Shown here in pieces: positions 1-5,500 of a stretch of DNA of 5,500 nt (positions are counted from its first letter, which is position 1; every line of letters begins with the position of its first letter). Source of the stretch: an uncultured Spongiibacteraceae bacterium (lineage in GTDB: Bacteria > Pseudomonadota > Gammaproteobacteria > Pseudomonadales > CAMLJR01). The notes under the pieces were generated by a model, which saw only the letters and a list, made by a program, of their open reading frames with translations, was not told where the DNA came from and did not search any database. Both the position numbers and the translations under genes were made by a program. The stretch covers positions 1 to 5,500 of the forward strand of contig CAMLJR010000170.1 of NCBI GenBank assembly GCA_946480345.1, in the 5' to 3' direction.

Positions 1-628
1 CATCGCGCTGACCAAAGGGCGCATTCTGAAGGAAACGCTGCCGTTGTTGGCTGAGGCGGGTATAGCGCCGCTCGAAGATATCGCGAGCAGCCGCAAACTG
101 ATTTTCGAAACAACGCAGCCAGACGTGCGTTTGGTGGTGTTGCGCGGTTCCGACGTGCCGACGTATGTGCGGCATGGCGCAGCGGATATTGGTGTATCGG
201 GCAAAGATATGCTGCTCGAATACGATGGTGCCGACTTATACGAACCGCTCGATCTGGGTATCGCGCGTTGCCGCCTGATGACGGCGGGGCTGAAAAATCG
301 AACGCTGCCACGTGCACGCATTCGCGTCGCGACAAAGTTCGTCAACGTCGCCAAACAGCATTTCGCCGAACGCGGCGTGCAGGCCGACATCATCAAGTTA
401 TACGGCGCGATGGAGTTGGCGCCATTGATGGATCTCGCCGATCTGATCGTCGATATCGTCGACACCGGCAATACCTTGCGTGCGAACGGCATGGAGCCGC
501 TCGAATTGATCGCCGATATCAGCTCACGTTTGGTCGTGAATAAAGCCGCAATGAAATGTAAACATGAGCGCGTGCAGGACGTAATCGAAAGTTTGCGCAG
601 CGCCGTAGCAAAACGTCAGTTGAGTTAA
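1..628 (+). CDS. hisG: ATP phosphoribosyltransferase, short form, catalytic subunit (5' end outside window)
   Basis: HisG catalyses the first step of histidine synthesis, joining ATP and PRPP to give phosphoribosyl-ATP in the cytoplasm. The reading frame is open from base 2 and gives 208 residues. It begins [16 protein letters not shown], the usual N-terminus of this family, so only about two or three codons are missing. Visible family motifs include [35 protein letters not shown], and the PRPP-binding stretch running from LYGAMELAP to DTGNTL (DTGNTL at about 461-478). The protein ends soon after VVNKAAMK and lacks the C-terminal regulatory domain of the ~300-residue enteric form. It is therefore the short HisG_S type, which by family knowledge works as a complex with HisZ; hisZ is not in this window. 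A TTG at 44 is not the true start, because conserved sequence lies upstream of it. hisD follows after 23 bases, so the two are probably co-transcribed. Identification is very secure. Confidence 0.97.
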   Translation, partial: IALTKGRILKETLPLLAEAGIAPLEDIASSRKLIFETTQPDVRLVVLRGSDVPTYVRHGAADIGVSGKDMLLEYDGADLYEPLDLGIARCRLMTAGLKNRTLPRARIRVATKFVNVAKQHFAERGVQADIIKLYGAMELAPLMDLADLIVDIVDTGNTLRANGMEPLELIADISSRLVVNKAAMKCKHERVQDVIESLRSAVAKRQLS

Positions 629-651
629 GCGATAACCATTCGGGTTACACG

Positions 652-1968
652 ATGAACAGCACCGCATTGATCCGCCGTATGCACTCGCAGGATGCGAATT
701 TCGAACGTGAATTCGCGCAATTGCTCGCGTGGGATTCTGTGTCCGACGACGCGGTGCAAAATGCGGTACAGGAAATTCTGCATGCGGTGCGGACGTTCGG
801 CGATTCCGCAGTGCTCGAATACAGCCAGCGTTTCGATCGCCTGACAATCGATACGCCCGCTGCGCTCGAACTACCACAATCGCGGTTGCAACAGGCGCTC
901 TCTAACATTTCGACTGAGGCGCGCACTGCGCTTGAAACCGCCGCGCAGCGCATTCGCAGTTATCACGAAAAGCAAAAACAGGAATCGTGGCAGTACAGCG
1001 AAGCCGATGGCACCGTGCTCGGTCAGAAAATCACGCCGTTGCAGCGCGTCGGTATTTACGTACCTGGCGGTAAAGCGTCGTATCCGTCGTCGGTGCTGAT
1101 GAATGCGTTGCCGGCGAAAGTGGCAGGTGTCGATGAAATCGTCATGACAGTGCCGACGCCGAATGGCGAAATTAACGAATTGGTATTTGCCGCTGCGGCG
1201 ATCGCCGGTGTCGATCGTGTATTTACTGTCGGCGGTGCGCAGGCGATTGCTGCGCTCGCTTACGGTACGCAATTAATTCCGAAGGTCGACAAAATTGTCG
1301 GGCCCGGCAACATCTATGTCGCGACCGCAAAGCGCATGGTGTTCGGTCACGTCGGCCTCGATATGGTCGCCGGTCCCTCGGAAATTCTGATTATCTGCGA
1401 CGGCGGCACCGATCCCGATTGGATTGCGATGGATTTATTTGCGCAGGCCGAGCACGACGAAAATGCCCAATCGATTCTGCTGAGTCCCGACGCAAAATTT
1501 TTGGATTCGGTCGAGCGCAGTATCGAAAAATTACTGCCGACGATGCCGCGCCGCGAGATTATTTCCGTTTCATTAAAAAATCGTGGTGCGCTGATACAGG
1601 TGCGCGATCTCGACGAAGCCGTTGCGATCAGCAATCGCATGGCGCCAGAGCATCTCGAATTGTCGATCGACAATCCCGATTCTTTATTACCCGCATTGCG
1701 CCATGCGGGCGCCATTTTCATGGGTCGTCATACGCCCGAGGCGCTGGGCGATTATTGCGCCGGCCCGAATCACGTATTGCCGACATCGAGCACCGCGCGG
1801 TTTTCTTCGCCGCTCGGCGTGTACGATTTCCAGAAGCGCAGCTCGATTATTCATTGTTCGCCAGCCGGTGCGCAGACATTGGCGCGGGTCGCGTCAAAGT
1901 TGGCGCAGGGTGAAGCGCTGACCGCGCACGCGCGCTCCGCAGAAATGCGACTCGAAACAAAATCGTAA
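652..1968 (+). CDS. hisD: Histidinol dehydrogenase
   Basis: HisD is the zinc- and NAD-dependent enzyme that oxidises L-histidinol twice, via histidinal, to L-histidine, the last step of the pathway. The 438-residue length is normal. The sequence shows SYHEKQKQ, then [17 protein letters not shown] (about 136-152), the NAD-binding region, [13 protein letters not shown] (216-228) and GPSEIL (241-246). By alignment with the E. coli enzyme from memory, the zinc ligands are Q265, H268, D367 and H426, and the catalytic Glu-His pair is E333-H334 in APEHLE. All are present, so the enzyme should be active. The ATG at 652 gives the expected N-terminus, and no better start lies upstream in frame. The ribosome site is weak: only CGGGT-like sequence precedes the ATG, within a small inverted repeat (TAACC at 633-637, GGTTA at 643-647). 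This suggests translation partly coupled to hisG, 23 bases upstream. hisC follows after 74 bases. Confidence 0.98.
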   Translation: MNSTALIRRMHSQDANFEREFAQLLAWDSVSDDAVQNAVQEILHAVRTFGDSAVLEYSQRFDRLTIDTPAALELPQSRLQQALSNISTEARTALETAAQRIRSYHEKQKQESWQYSEADGTVLGQKITPLQRVGIYVPGGKASYPSSVLMNALPAKVAGVDEIVMTVPTPNGEINELVFAAAAIAGVDRVFTVGGAQAIAALAYGTQLIPKVDKIVGPGNIYVATAKRMVFGHVGLDMVAGPSEILIICDGGTDPDWIAMDLFAQAEHDENAQSILLSPDAKFLDSVERSIEKLLPTMPRREIISVSLKNRGALIQVRDLDEAVAISNRMAPEHLELSIDNPDSLLPALRHAGAIFMGRHTPEALGDYCAGPNHVLPTSSTARFSSPLGVYDFQKRSSIIHCSPAGAQTLARVASKLAQGEALTAHARSAEMRLETKS

Positions 1969-2030
1969 AACCCGGCGCAATTGATTTTTCCGCCAGCAGA
2001 CATTAACTGGTTTATGCAAACCGAAATCAT

Positions 2031-2034
2031 GGAG
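2031..2034 (+). promoter_or_regulatory. Ribosome binding site for hisC
   Basis: GGAG lies 8 bases before a GTG at 2043. It supports GTG 2043 as the hisC start: no in-frame ATG lies nearby upstream, and the frame is closed by a TAA at 2004-2006. The site also lies inside a 10-codon mini-ORF (2014-2046) that ends across the hisC start. Confidence 0.7.
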
Positions 2035-2042
2035 CAGCAAGT

Positions 2043-3137
2043 GTGAGTAGCGAGCGAATCAGTGCGCGTATACAGCAGTGGGTGCGTCCCGAAATTCGTG
2101 TATTGAACGCGTATCACGTGCCGCCTGCGACCGGCATGATCAAGCTCGATGCAATGGAAAATCCGTATCGCTGGTCCGACGAAATGATCGCCGCGTGGCT
2201 GGAAAAATTGCGCGATGCGTCGATCAACCGTTATCCCGATCCGCAGGCAGCTGCCGTGCGCGAGGGTCTGCGTCGTGAAATGGGCGTGGCCGCTGGCCAC
2301 GATATTTTGCTCGGCAACGGTTCCGACGAAATCATCCAGATGCTCGCGCTGCTGGTTGCCGCGCGCGGACGCTGCGTGCTCGCGCCGGAGCCGGGTTTCG
2401 TGATGTATCGGATGATCGCAACGCTGACCGGTCTCGATTATGTGGGCGTGCCGCTCGATGCGAATTTCGATCTCGATCTCGATGCGATGCTCGCCACGAT
2501 CAAACAGCATCAACCCGCGTTGATTTTTCTCGCGCTGCCGAATAACCCGACCGGCAATTTGTTTTCGGTGGATCGCGTGCGCGCGGTGATCGAAGCGGCC
2601 GAAGGATTGGTGATTCTCGATGAGGCGTACACCGCATTCACCGATGCCGATCATCTGAGTTTCGCGCAGGATTACGACAACGTGCTGATCATGCGCACGC
2701 TGTCGAAAGTCGGGCTCGCGGGTTTGCGGCTCGGTCTGTTGATTGGCGACGCTGCGTGGCTGCACGAAATCGAAAAAATTCGACTGCCGTACAACATCAA
2801 TGTGCTGACGCAATTGAGCGCCGAATTCGCGCTCGAAAATTTTCAGGTCATTCGTCAGCAGACGGCGGCGATTCGCGCCGAGCGCGAACGGTTGATGTCG
2901 GAATTACGCAGCATTGCCGAGTTGCAGGTATGGCCGAGCGAAGCGAATTTTGTGCTCGTGCGAACGCAGGAGGGGCGCGCGCGACCGTTGTTCGAATTCT
3001 TGAAGCAGCAAAATATTCTGGTGAAATGCCTCGACGGCGCGCATCCGCAATTGCGCGATTGTCTGCGGCTCACCGTTGGTGAGCCGGCGGATAGCGATCG
3101 TCTGCTGACCGCAATTAAAGAAGGGCTCGCCGTCTGA
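2043..3137 (+). CDS. hisC: Histidinol-phosphate aminotransferase (PLP-dependent)
   Basis: HisC transfers the amino group of glutamate to imidazole-acetol phosphate, giving histidinol phosphate. It is a fold-type I PLP enzyme of the cytoplasm, and the 364-residue length is normal. Visible motifs in order: KLDAMENPY (34-42, substrate-side N-terminal motif), GNGSDE (91-96, PLP phosphate contact), PNNPTG (166-171), ILDEAY with D193 and Y196 (PLP ring contacts), TLSKVGLAGLRLG with K222 as the Schiff-base lysine and R229, and R342 in LRLTVG, the substrate carboxylate arginine. All catalytic residues are present. The AMENPY variant in place of the common N-ENPYG resembles a subgroup I recall from Beta- and some Gammaproteobacteria. 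The start is GTG with a good GGAG site. The TGA stop sits inside a terminator-like hairpin. Position after hisG and hisD favours HisC over the related tyrosine/phenylalanine aminotransferases, though side activity on those substrates is possible. Confidence 0.95.
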   Translation: MSSERISARIQQWVRPEIRVLNAYHVPPATGMIKLDAMENPYRWSDEMIAAWLEKLRDASINRYPDPQAAAVREGLRREMGVAAGHDILLGNGSDEIIQMLALLVAARGRCVLAPEPGFVMYRMIATLTGLDYVGVPLDANFDLDLDAMLATIKQHQPALIFLALPNNPTGNLFSVDRVRAVIEAAEGLVILDEAYTAFTDADHLSFAQDYDNVLIMRTLSKVGLAGLRLGLLIGDAAWLHEIEKIRLPYNINVLTQLSAEFALENFQVIRQQTAAIRAERERLMSELRSIAELQVWPSEANFVLVRTQEGRARPLFEFLKQQNILVKCLDGAHPQLRDCLRLTVGEPADSDRLLTAIKEGLAV

Positions 3138-3164
3138 GTTTCTCAGACGGGACCTTTTGATTTT
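3130..3164 (+). terminator. Probable intrinsic terminator of the hisGDC operon, overlapping the hisC stop
   Basis: A perfect 9-bp stem, CCGTCTGAG (3130-3138) with CTCAGACGG (3142-3150), closes on a TTT loop. After a 4-base spacer come two T runs, TTTT at 3155-3158 and TTTT at 3161-3164, broken by GA. The hisC stop codon TGA (3135-3137) lies inside the left arm, so a terminating ribosome would cover the stem. The T tract lies only on the plus-strand downstream side, so the structure fits hisC transcripts. For the convergent minus-strand gene the bases after the hairpin are GC-rich, with no T run. The split, slightly displaced T tract makes its strength uncertain. Confidence 0.6.
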
Positions 3165-3166
3165 CG

Positions 3167-4285
3167 TTAGCCCGCCGATTCCGATAGTGCCGGGCGCGTG
3201 CCCACCACCATCTGCAACTGCACTTTCTTCCCTGTCCGCACAACCACCAGCGTGACCTTATCGCCGGGTCGCGTTGCCGCCAGCAGGTTTAATCCCGCAT
3301 GCCCATCTCCGACCGCTTGGCCATTGATCGACAGCAGGATATCGCCAGGATGGAGCCCCGCCTGCACGCCCGGTCCTTCGTTGTAGAGCCCGGTAATGAC
3401 GACGCCATTGCCGGGATCGAGATTATTTTGCAGCGCGAGCGCAGCCGACAATCGCTGTACCTCGATGCCGAGCCAGCCGCGCATCGGGTGGCCGTATTCG
3501 ATTAAATCCTGCATTGTTCGAATCGCAAGATCTGCGGGAATCGCGAGGCCGATGCCACTCGAGCCGCCATTTTGCGTATAAATGGCCGTGTTGATGCCAA
3601 CCAGTCGGCCGCGTGCATCGATCAGCGCGCCGCCCGAATTCCCCGGATTAATTGCCGCATCGGTTTGCAGGAAATCTTCGTAGGTCGCGAGCCGGAGACC
3701 ATAGCGTCCGGTCGCCGAGATGATGCCCTGCGACACCGATTGCCCGAAGCCGTACGGATTGCCAATCGCGAGCACGACATCGCCGACACGCGCGCGCGCC
3801 GAATCGCCAATCGCGATCGGTTCCAGGTTGGGTACATCGATTTTCAGCGCGGCGAGATCGGTTTCGGTGTCGAACCCGACTACCCGCGCCAGTGCCTCGC
3901 GGCCATCGGCGAGCAGAACCACGATTTCGTCGGCCCCGTTGATGACGTGATGATTGGTGAGTACATAGCCGTCGTCATTAATGATCACGCCGGAGCCGAG
4001 GCTGCGCTGAATACGCTCCTGCTGTTTGCTGGTGCCACGGTTGAAGAAGCGGCGAAACAGCGGATCTTCCAATAGCGGATTCAACGAACTGCGCACGGTT
4101 TTGCTGGTGTAGATGTTGACTACCGCAGGCGCCGCACGACCCACCGCGTCGGCGTAGGAATAGGGCTCGCGCGTGCCGCCGAAAGGAAGCGAGATGCCGT
4201 CGCTCGATAACGCGGTAGCGATCAATAGGCCGGCGAGGACGCCGCACAGCGTTGGCCAGCCGAGAAAGCGCAAAAGTGAACGCAT
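3167..4285 (-). CDS. algW: DegS/AlgW-type membrane-anchored periplasmic serine protease (HtrA family, one PDZ)
   Basis: The 372-residue protein has the DegS/AlgW layout. A basic N-terminus (MRSLLRF) leads into one hydrophobic segment (about 11-27), likely an uncleaved inner-membrane anchor. A trypsin-like domain follows (about 45-260), then a single PDZ domain starting at RGWLGI (about 269-360). The catalytic triad is H113 (TNHHVI), D143 (ETDLAALKI) and S217 (GNSGGA). R194 in SATGR aligns by spacing with DegS R178, a residue of the allosteric switch. One PDZ and an anchor, not a cleaved signal and two PDZs, argue against DegP/MucD. By family knowledge such proteases sense mislocalised outer-membrane proteins through the PDZ domain and make the first cut in the anti-sigma factor (RseA/MucA), releasing the envelope-stress sigma factor. 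That role here is inference. The gene is convergent with hisC (29-base gap) and divergent from ybgI. The start is ATG at 4285 with only a weak GGA upstream. 'degS' is an equally fair name. Confidence 0.93.
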   Translation of the reverse strand: MRSLLRFLGWPTLCGVLAGLLIATALSSDGISLPFGGTREPYSYADAVGRAAPAVVNIYTSKTVRSSLNPLLEDPLFRRFFNRGTSKQQERIQRSLGSGVIINDDGYVLTNHHVINGADEIVVLLADGREALARVVGFDTETDLAALKIDVPNLEPIAIGDSARARVGDVVLAIGNPYGFGQSVSQGIISATGRYGLRLATYEDFLQTDAAINPGNSGGALIDARGRLVGINTAIYTQNGGSSGIGLAIPADLAIRTMQDLIEYGHPMRGWLGIEVQRLSAALALQNNLDPGNGVVITGLYNEGPGVQAGLHPGDILLSINGQAVGDGHAGLNLLAATRPGDKVTLVVVRTGKKVQLQMVVGTRPALSESAG

Positions 4286-4306
4286 AAATGATCCGAGGGG
4301 TCGGGC

Positions 4307-4312
4307 TAAAAT
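4307..4312 (+). promoter_or_regulatory. Candidate -10 element for the Nif3/YbgI gene
   Basis: TAAAAT matches the sigma-70 -10 consensus at five of six positions and sits in the only short gap between the two divergent genes (4286-4366). It would place the transcript start near 4319, giving a leader of roughly 48 bases to the preferred ATG at 4367. No convincing -35 is present at the right distance, where the sequence is the start of the opposite gene, so this is tentative. No clear promoter for the minus-strand protease could be picked out in the same gap. Confidence 0.3.
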
Positions 4313-4356
4313 GGCCGCCAGCCTACCATGACCTTTCTCGAACCGCCGCTGGATAT

Positions 4357-4361
4357 GAGGA
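4357..4361 (+). promoter_or_regulatory. Ribosome binding site that sets the ybgI start
   Basis: GAGGA lies 5 bases before the ATG at 4367. Two earlier in-frame ATGs (4328 and 4355) have no comparable site before them. The resulting N-terminus, MPTTLIELV, also matches the usual length of the family. Confidence 0.6.
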
Positions 4362-4366
4362 TTGCG

Positions 4367-5125
4367 ATGCCGACCACATTGATTGAGCTGGTAAATAGCG
4401 CAAATCAGCTGTTAACGCCCGAACGCTTCCAGGATTACTGTCCGAATGGACTTCAAGTCGAGGGTCGAGCTGAAGTGCGACGACTGGTATCGGGTGTGAC
4501 GGCGAGTCTCGATTTGCTCGAAGCTGCGGTTGCGGCGCGCGCCGATGCGATATTGGTACATCACGGTTATTTCTGGAAAGGCGAGTCTGCGCCGGTCGTC
4601 GGGATGAAGCGCAAACGTTTGCAACTATTGTTGAACCACGACATCAGCCTGATCGTTTATCACCTGCCACTCGATGCGCACCCGGAGCTGGGTAATAACG
4701 CGCAATTAGCAAAACGGCTCGGTATTTCGATCACCGGTGGATTGCAGCCGGTCGCCAATCCCATCGGCAATATCGGCGAACTGCCCGAAGTCATGCGGCT
4801 GTCAGATTTTGGTGAATTGGTCGAACAGCGCCTGGGGCGCAGGCCCCAGTTAATTGCGGGTGGTGACCACGCCATCAAGCGAATCGGTTGGTGTACTGGG
4901 GGTGCTCAGTCATACATCGAGCAGGCTGCAGCGTTAGGCCTGGATGCGTTTTTAAGCGGTGAAATTTCCGAACAGACGGTACATGCGGCGCGCGAACTCC
5001 GAGTTCACTTCATCGCCGCCGGTCACCACGCCACCGAGCGCTATGGCGCGCGGGCAGTGGGTGACTATTTGGCGAGGCTGTTGAACATCGAGCACCGCTT
5101 TATCGATATCGATAATCCGGCGTAG
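4367..5125 (+). CDS. ybgI: Nif3/YbgI family dinuclear metal-centre protein (DUF34)
   Basis: From the ATG at 4367 the protein is 252 residues, close to E. coli YbgI (247 by recollection). The frame extends up to ATG 4328, which would add 13 poorly conserved residues. Family motifs are strong: DYCPNGLQVEG (23-33), VHHGYFWKGE (64-73), YHLPLDAHPELGNNAQLA (98-115), WCTGGAQS (175-182), DAFLSGEISEQT (193-204) and AGHHATER (218-225), ending FIDIDNPA. The expected ligands of the two-metal site are H65, H66, D103, H220 and E224. It is the short form without the central insert domain found in longer Nif3 homologues. Members form toroidal hexamers. The biochemical role is unsettled: database names such as 'GTP cyclohydrolase 1 type 2' rest on limited evidence, and metal handling has also been proposed. 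The gene is divergent from algW and convergent with zapG. Family assignment is secure; function is not. Confidence 0.95.
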   Translation: MPTTLIELVNSANQLLTPERFQDYCPNGLQVEGRAEVRRLVSGVTASLDLLEAAVAARADAILVHHGYFWKGESAPVVGMKRKRLQLLLNHDISLIVYHLPLDAHPELGNNAQLAKRLGISITGGLQPVANPIGNIGELPEVMRLSDFGELVEQRLGRRPQLIAGGDHAIKRIGWCTGGAQSYIEQAAALGLDAFLSGEISEQTVHAARELRVHFIAAGHHATERYGARAVGDYLARLLNIEHRFIDIDNPA

Positions 5126-5142
5126 CTGTTAGCCGTGAGGGA

Positions 5143-5500
5143 TCAATAGCGGGGCGGTTCCGGGGTGTGATGCCCGCGTGCTTTTTCCAATCCAAAATCT
5201 TCGTCGAGCACGCTTTTGTCGTAAGGCGTTTTTAGTGCGTAATCACGCGGTGGCTCGATATTGGCGGAGCGCTGTTCCTCTAGCACGGGCGCTTTTTCCG
5301 GCAATAATTTCAGCAGTTTCACAGCGCCGGGATCGCACAAATCGATCGCGCCGCGTGCCAGATGGTTGTGGACTTCGCGATAGCTTTCGGCCATCTGGCT
5401 GAGTAATTCTGCGGTTCGATTGAAATGCGCGTTGACGTCGTAGCGATAGTTTTTATGCTCGTCCTGCAGCGCATGCAGTTGCTGTTCGATATCTCTACTG
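5143..5500 (-). CDS. zapG: ZapG/YhcB family protein (DUF1043), C-terminal part; N-terminus outside window
   Basis: The minus-strand frame is open from the window edge to a TGA at 5143-5145, giving 118 complete codons before the stop. The first Met inside the window (5394) is internal, because family sequence continues upstream of it. That stretch reads EHKNYRYDVNAHFNRTAELL and is followed by SQMAESYREVHNHLARGA. It parallels E. coli YhcB (HFARSAELLDTMAHDYRQLYQHMA) in spacing and character, and is heptad-like, consistent with the family's coiled coil. A second conserved piece, PPRDYALKTPYDKSVLDEDFGLEKA, precedes a polar, proline-rich tail ending PEPPRY. The missing part should carry the single N-terminal membrane helix. 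By family knowledge YhcB/ZapG is an inner-membrane protein linked to cell division and to coordination of peptidoglycan, LPS and phospholipid synthesis. It converges on ybgI with a 17-base gap. Confidence 0.9.
   Translation of the reverse strand, partial: SRDIEQQLHALQDEHKNYRYDVNAHFNRTAELLSQMAESYREVHNHLARGAIDLCDPGAVKLLKLLPEKAPVLEEQRSANIEPPRDYALKTPYDKSVLDEDFGLEKARGHHTPEPPRY

Noticed and set aside
44..46. TTG as the hisG start codon
   Set aside because: The conserved [15 protein letters not shown]-terminus lies upstream in the same frame and reaches the window edge, so the gene begins before base 1.
1419..1913. Plus-strand overlapping frame (164 codons) inside hisD
   Set aside because: It lies wholly within hisD in another frame, is arginine- and alanine-rich, and has no ribosome site or known motif.
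1851..2813. Long minus-strand open frame (320 codons) spanning the hisD-hisC junction
   Set aside because: It is antisense to two well-conserved genes. Its translation is rich in His, Arg and Gln with low-complexity runs, and it shows no recognisable domain, as expected for a shadow frame in biased codons.
3572..4075. Plus-strand open frame (167 codons) opposite the protease gene
   Set aside because: It mirrors the strongly supported minus-strand HtrA gene, including its catalytic region, and shows no family motif of its own.
5392..5394. ATG at 5394 (minus strand) as the start of the last gene
   Set aside because: The conserved AHFNRTAELL segment precedes it in frame and the frame stays open to the window edge.
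5178..5402. Plus-strand open frame opposite zapG
   Set aside because: The minus strand here matches the ZapG/YhcB family over two conserved segments; the plus frame has no recognisable feature.
1..5500. Mobile elements, CRISPR arrays, tRNA or rRNA genes, or a novel multi-gene system
   Set aside because: Coding genes fill nearly the whole window, all in recognised housekeeping families, and the largest gap is about 81 bases. No direct-repeat array, transposase or integrase motif, or tRNA-like cloverleaf was seen by eye.

Overview
This window is a conserved chromosomal housekeeping block of a gammaproteobacterium outside the enterics. It is moderately GC-rich and most similar in gene order to the Pseudomonas-type arrangement hisG-hisD-hisC-algW-ybgI (recalled, not searched). 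The short regulatory-domain-less HisG, the single-PDZ membrane-anchored HtrA protease and the DUF1043/ZapG protein, a family I know only from Gammaproteobacteria, all point the same way. I cannot place it below class level.

Layout: (1) About 1-3137, plus strand, is a three-gene histidine biosynthesis operon. It holds hisG (its first few codons lie before base 1), hisD and hisC, with gaps of 23 and 74 bases. The operon closes at a perfect 9-bp hairpin that contains the hisC stop codon. No hisB, hisH, hisA or hisF follows, so the pathway is split across the genome. (2) 3167-4285, minus strand, is a DegS/AlgW-type periplasmic serine protease, convergent with hisC. (3) 4286-4366 is a short divergent control region. 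(4) 4367-5125, plus strand, is the Nif3/YbgI-family metal protein. (5) 5143-5500, minus strand, is the C-terminal part of ZapG (YhcB), cut by the window edge.

How the genes work together: HisG (with a separate HisZ subunit that must be encoded elsewhere), HisC and HisD catalyse the first step, the aminotransferase step and the last two oxidations of histidine synthesis. AlgW and ZapG both concern the cell envelope: stress signalling from misassembled envelope components, and coordination of envelope growth and division. They are neighbours by conserved gene order rather than by shared pathway.

I see no mobile element, CRISPR array, tRNA, rRNA, prophage or defence gene, and no evidence of a new biological system. 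The points worth a second look are small: structured RNA at and near the hisC end, a mini-ORF overlapping the hisC start by 4 bases, a proline next to the protease active site that bears on its allosteric regulation, and start-site choices.
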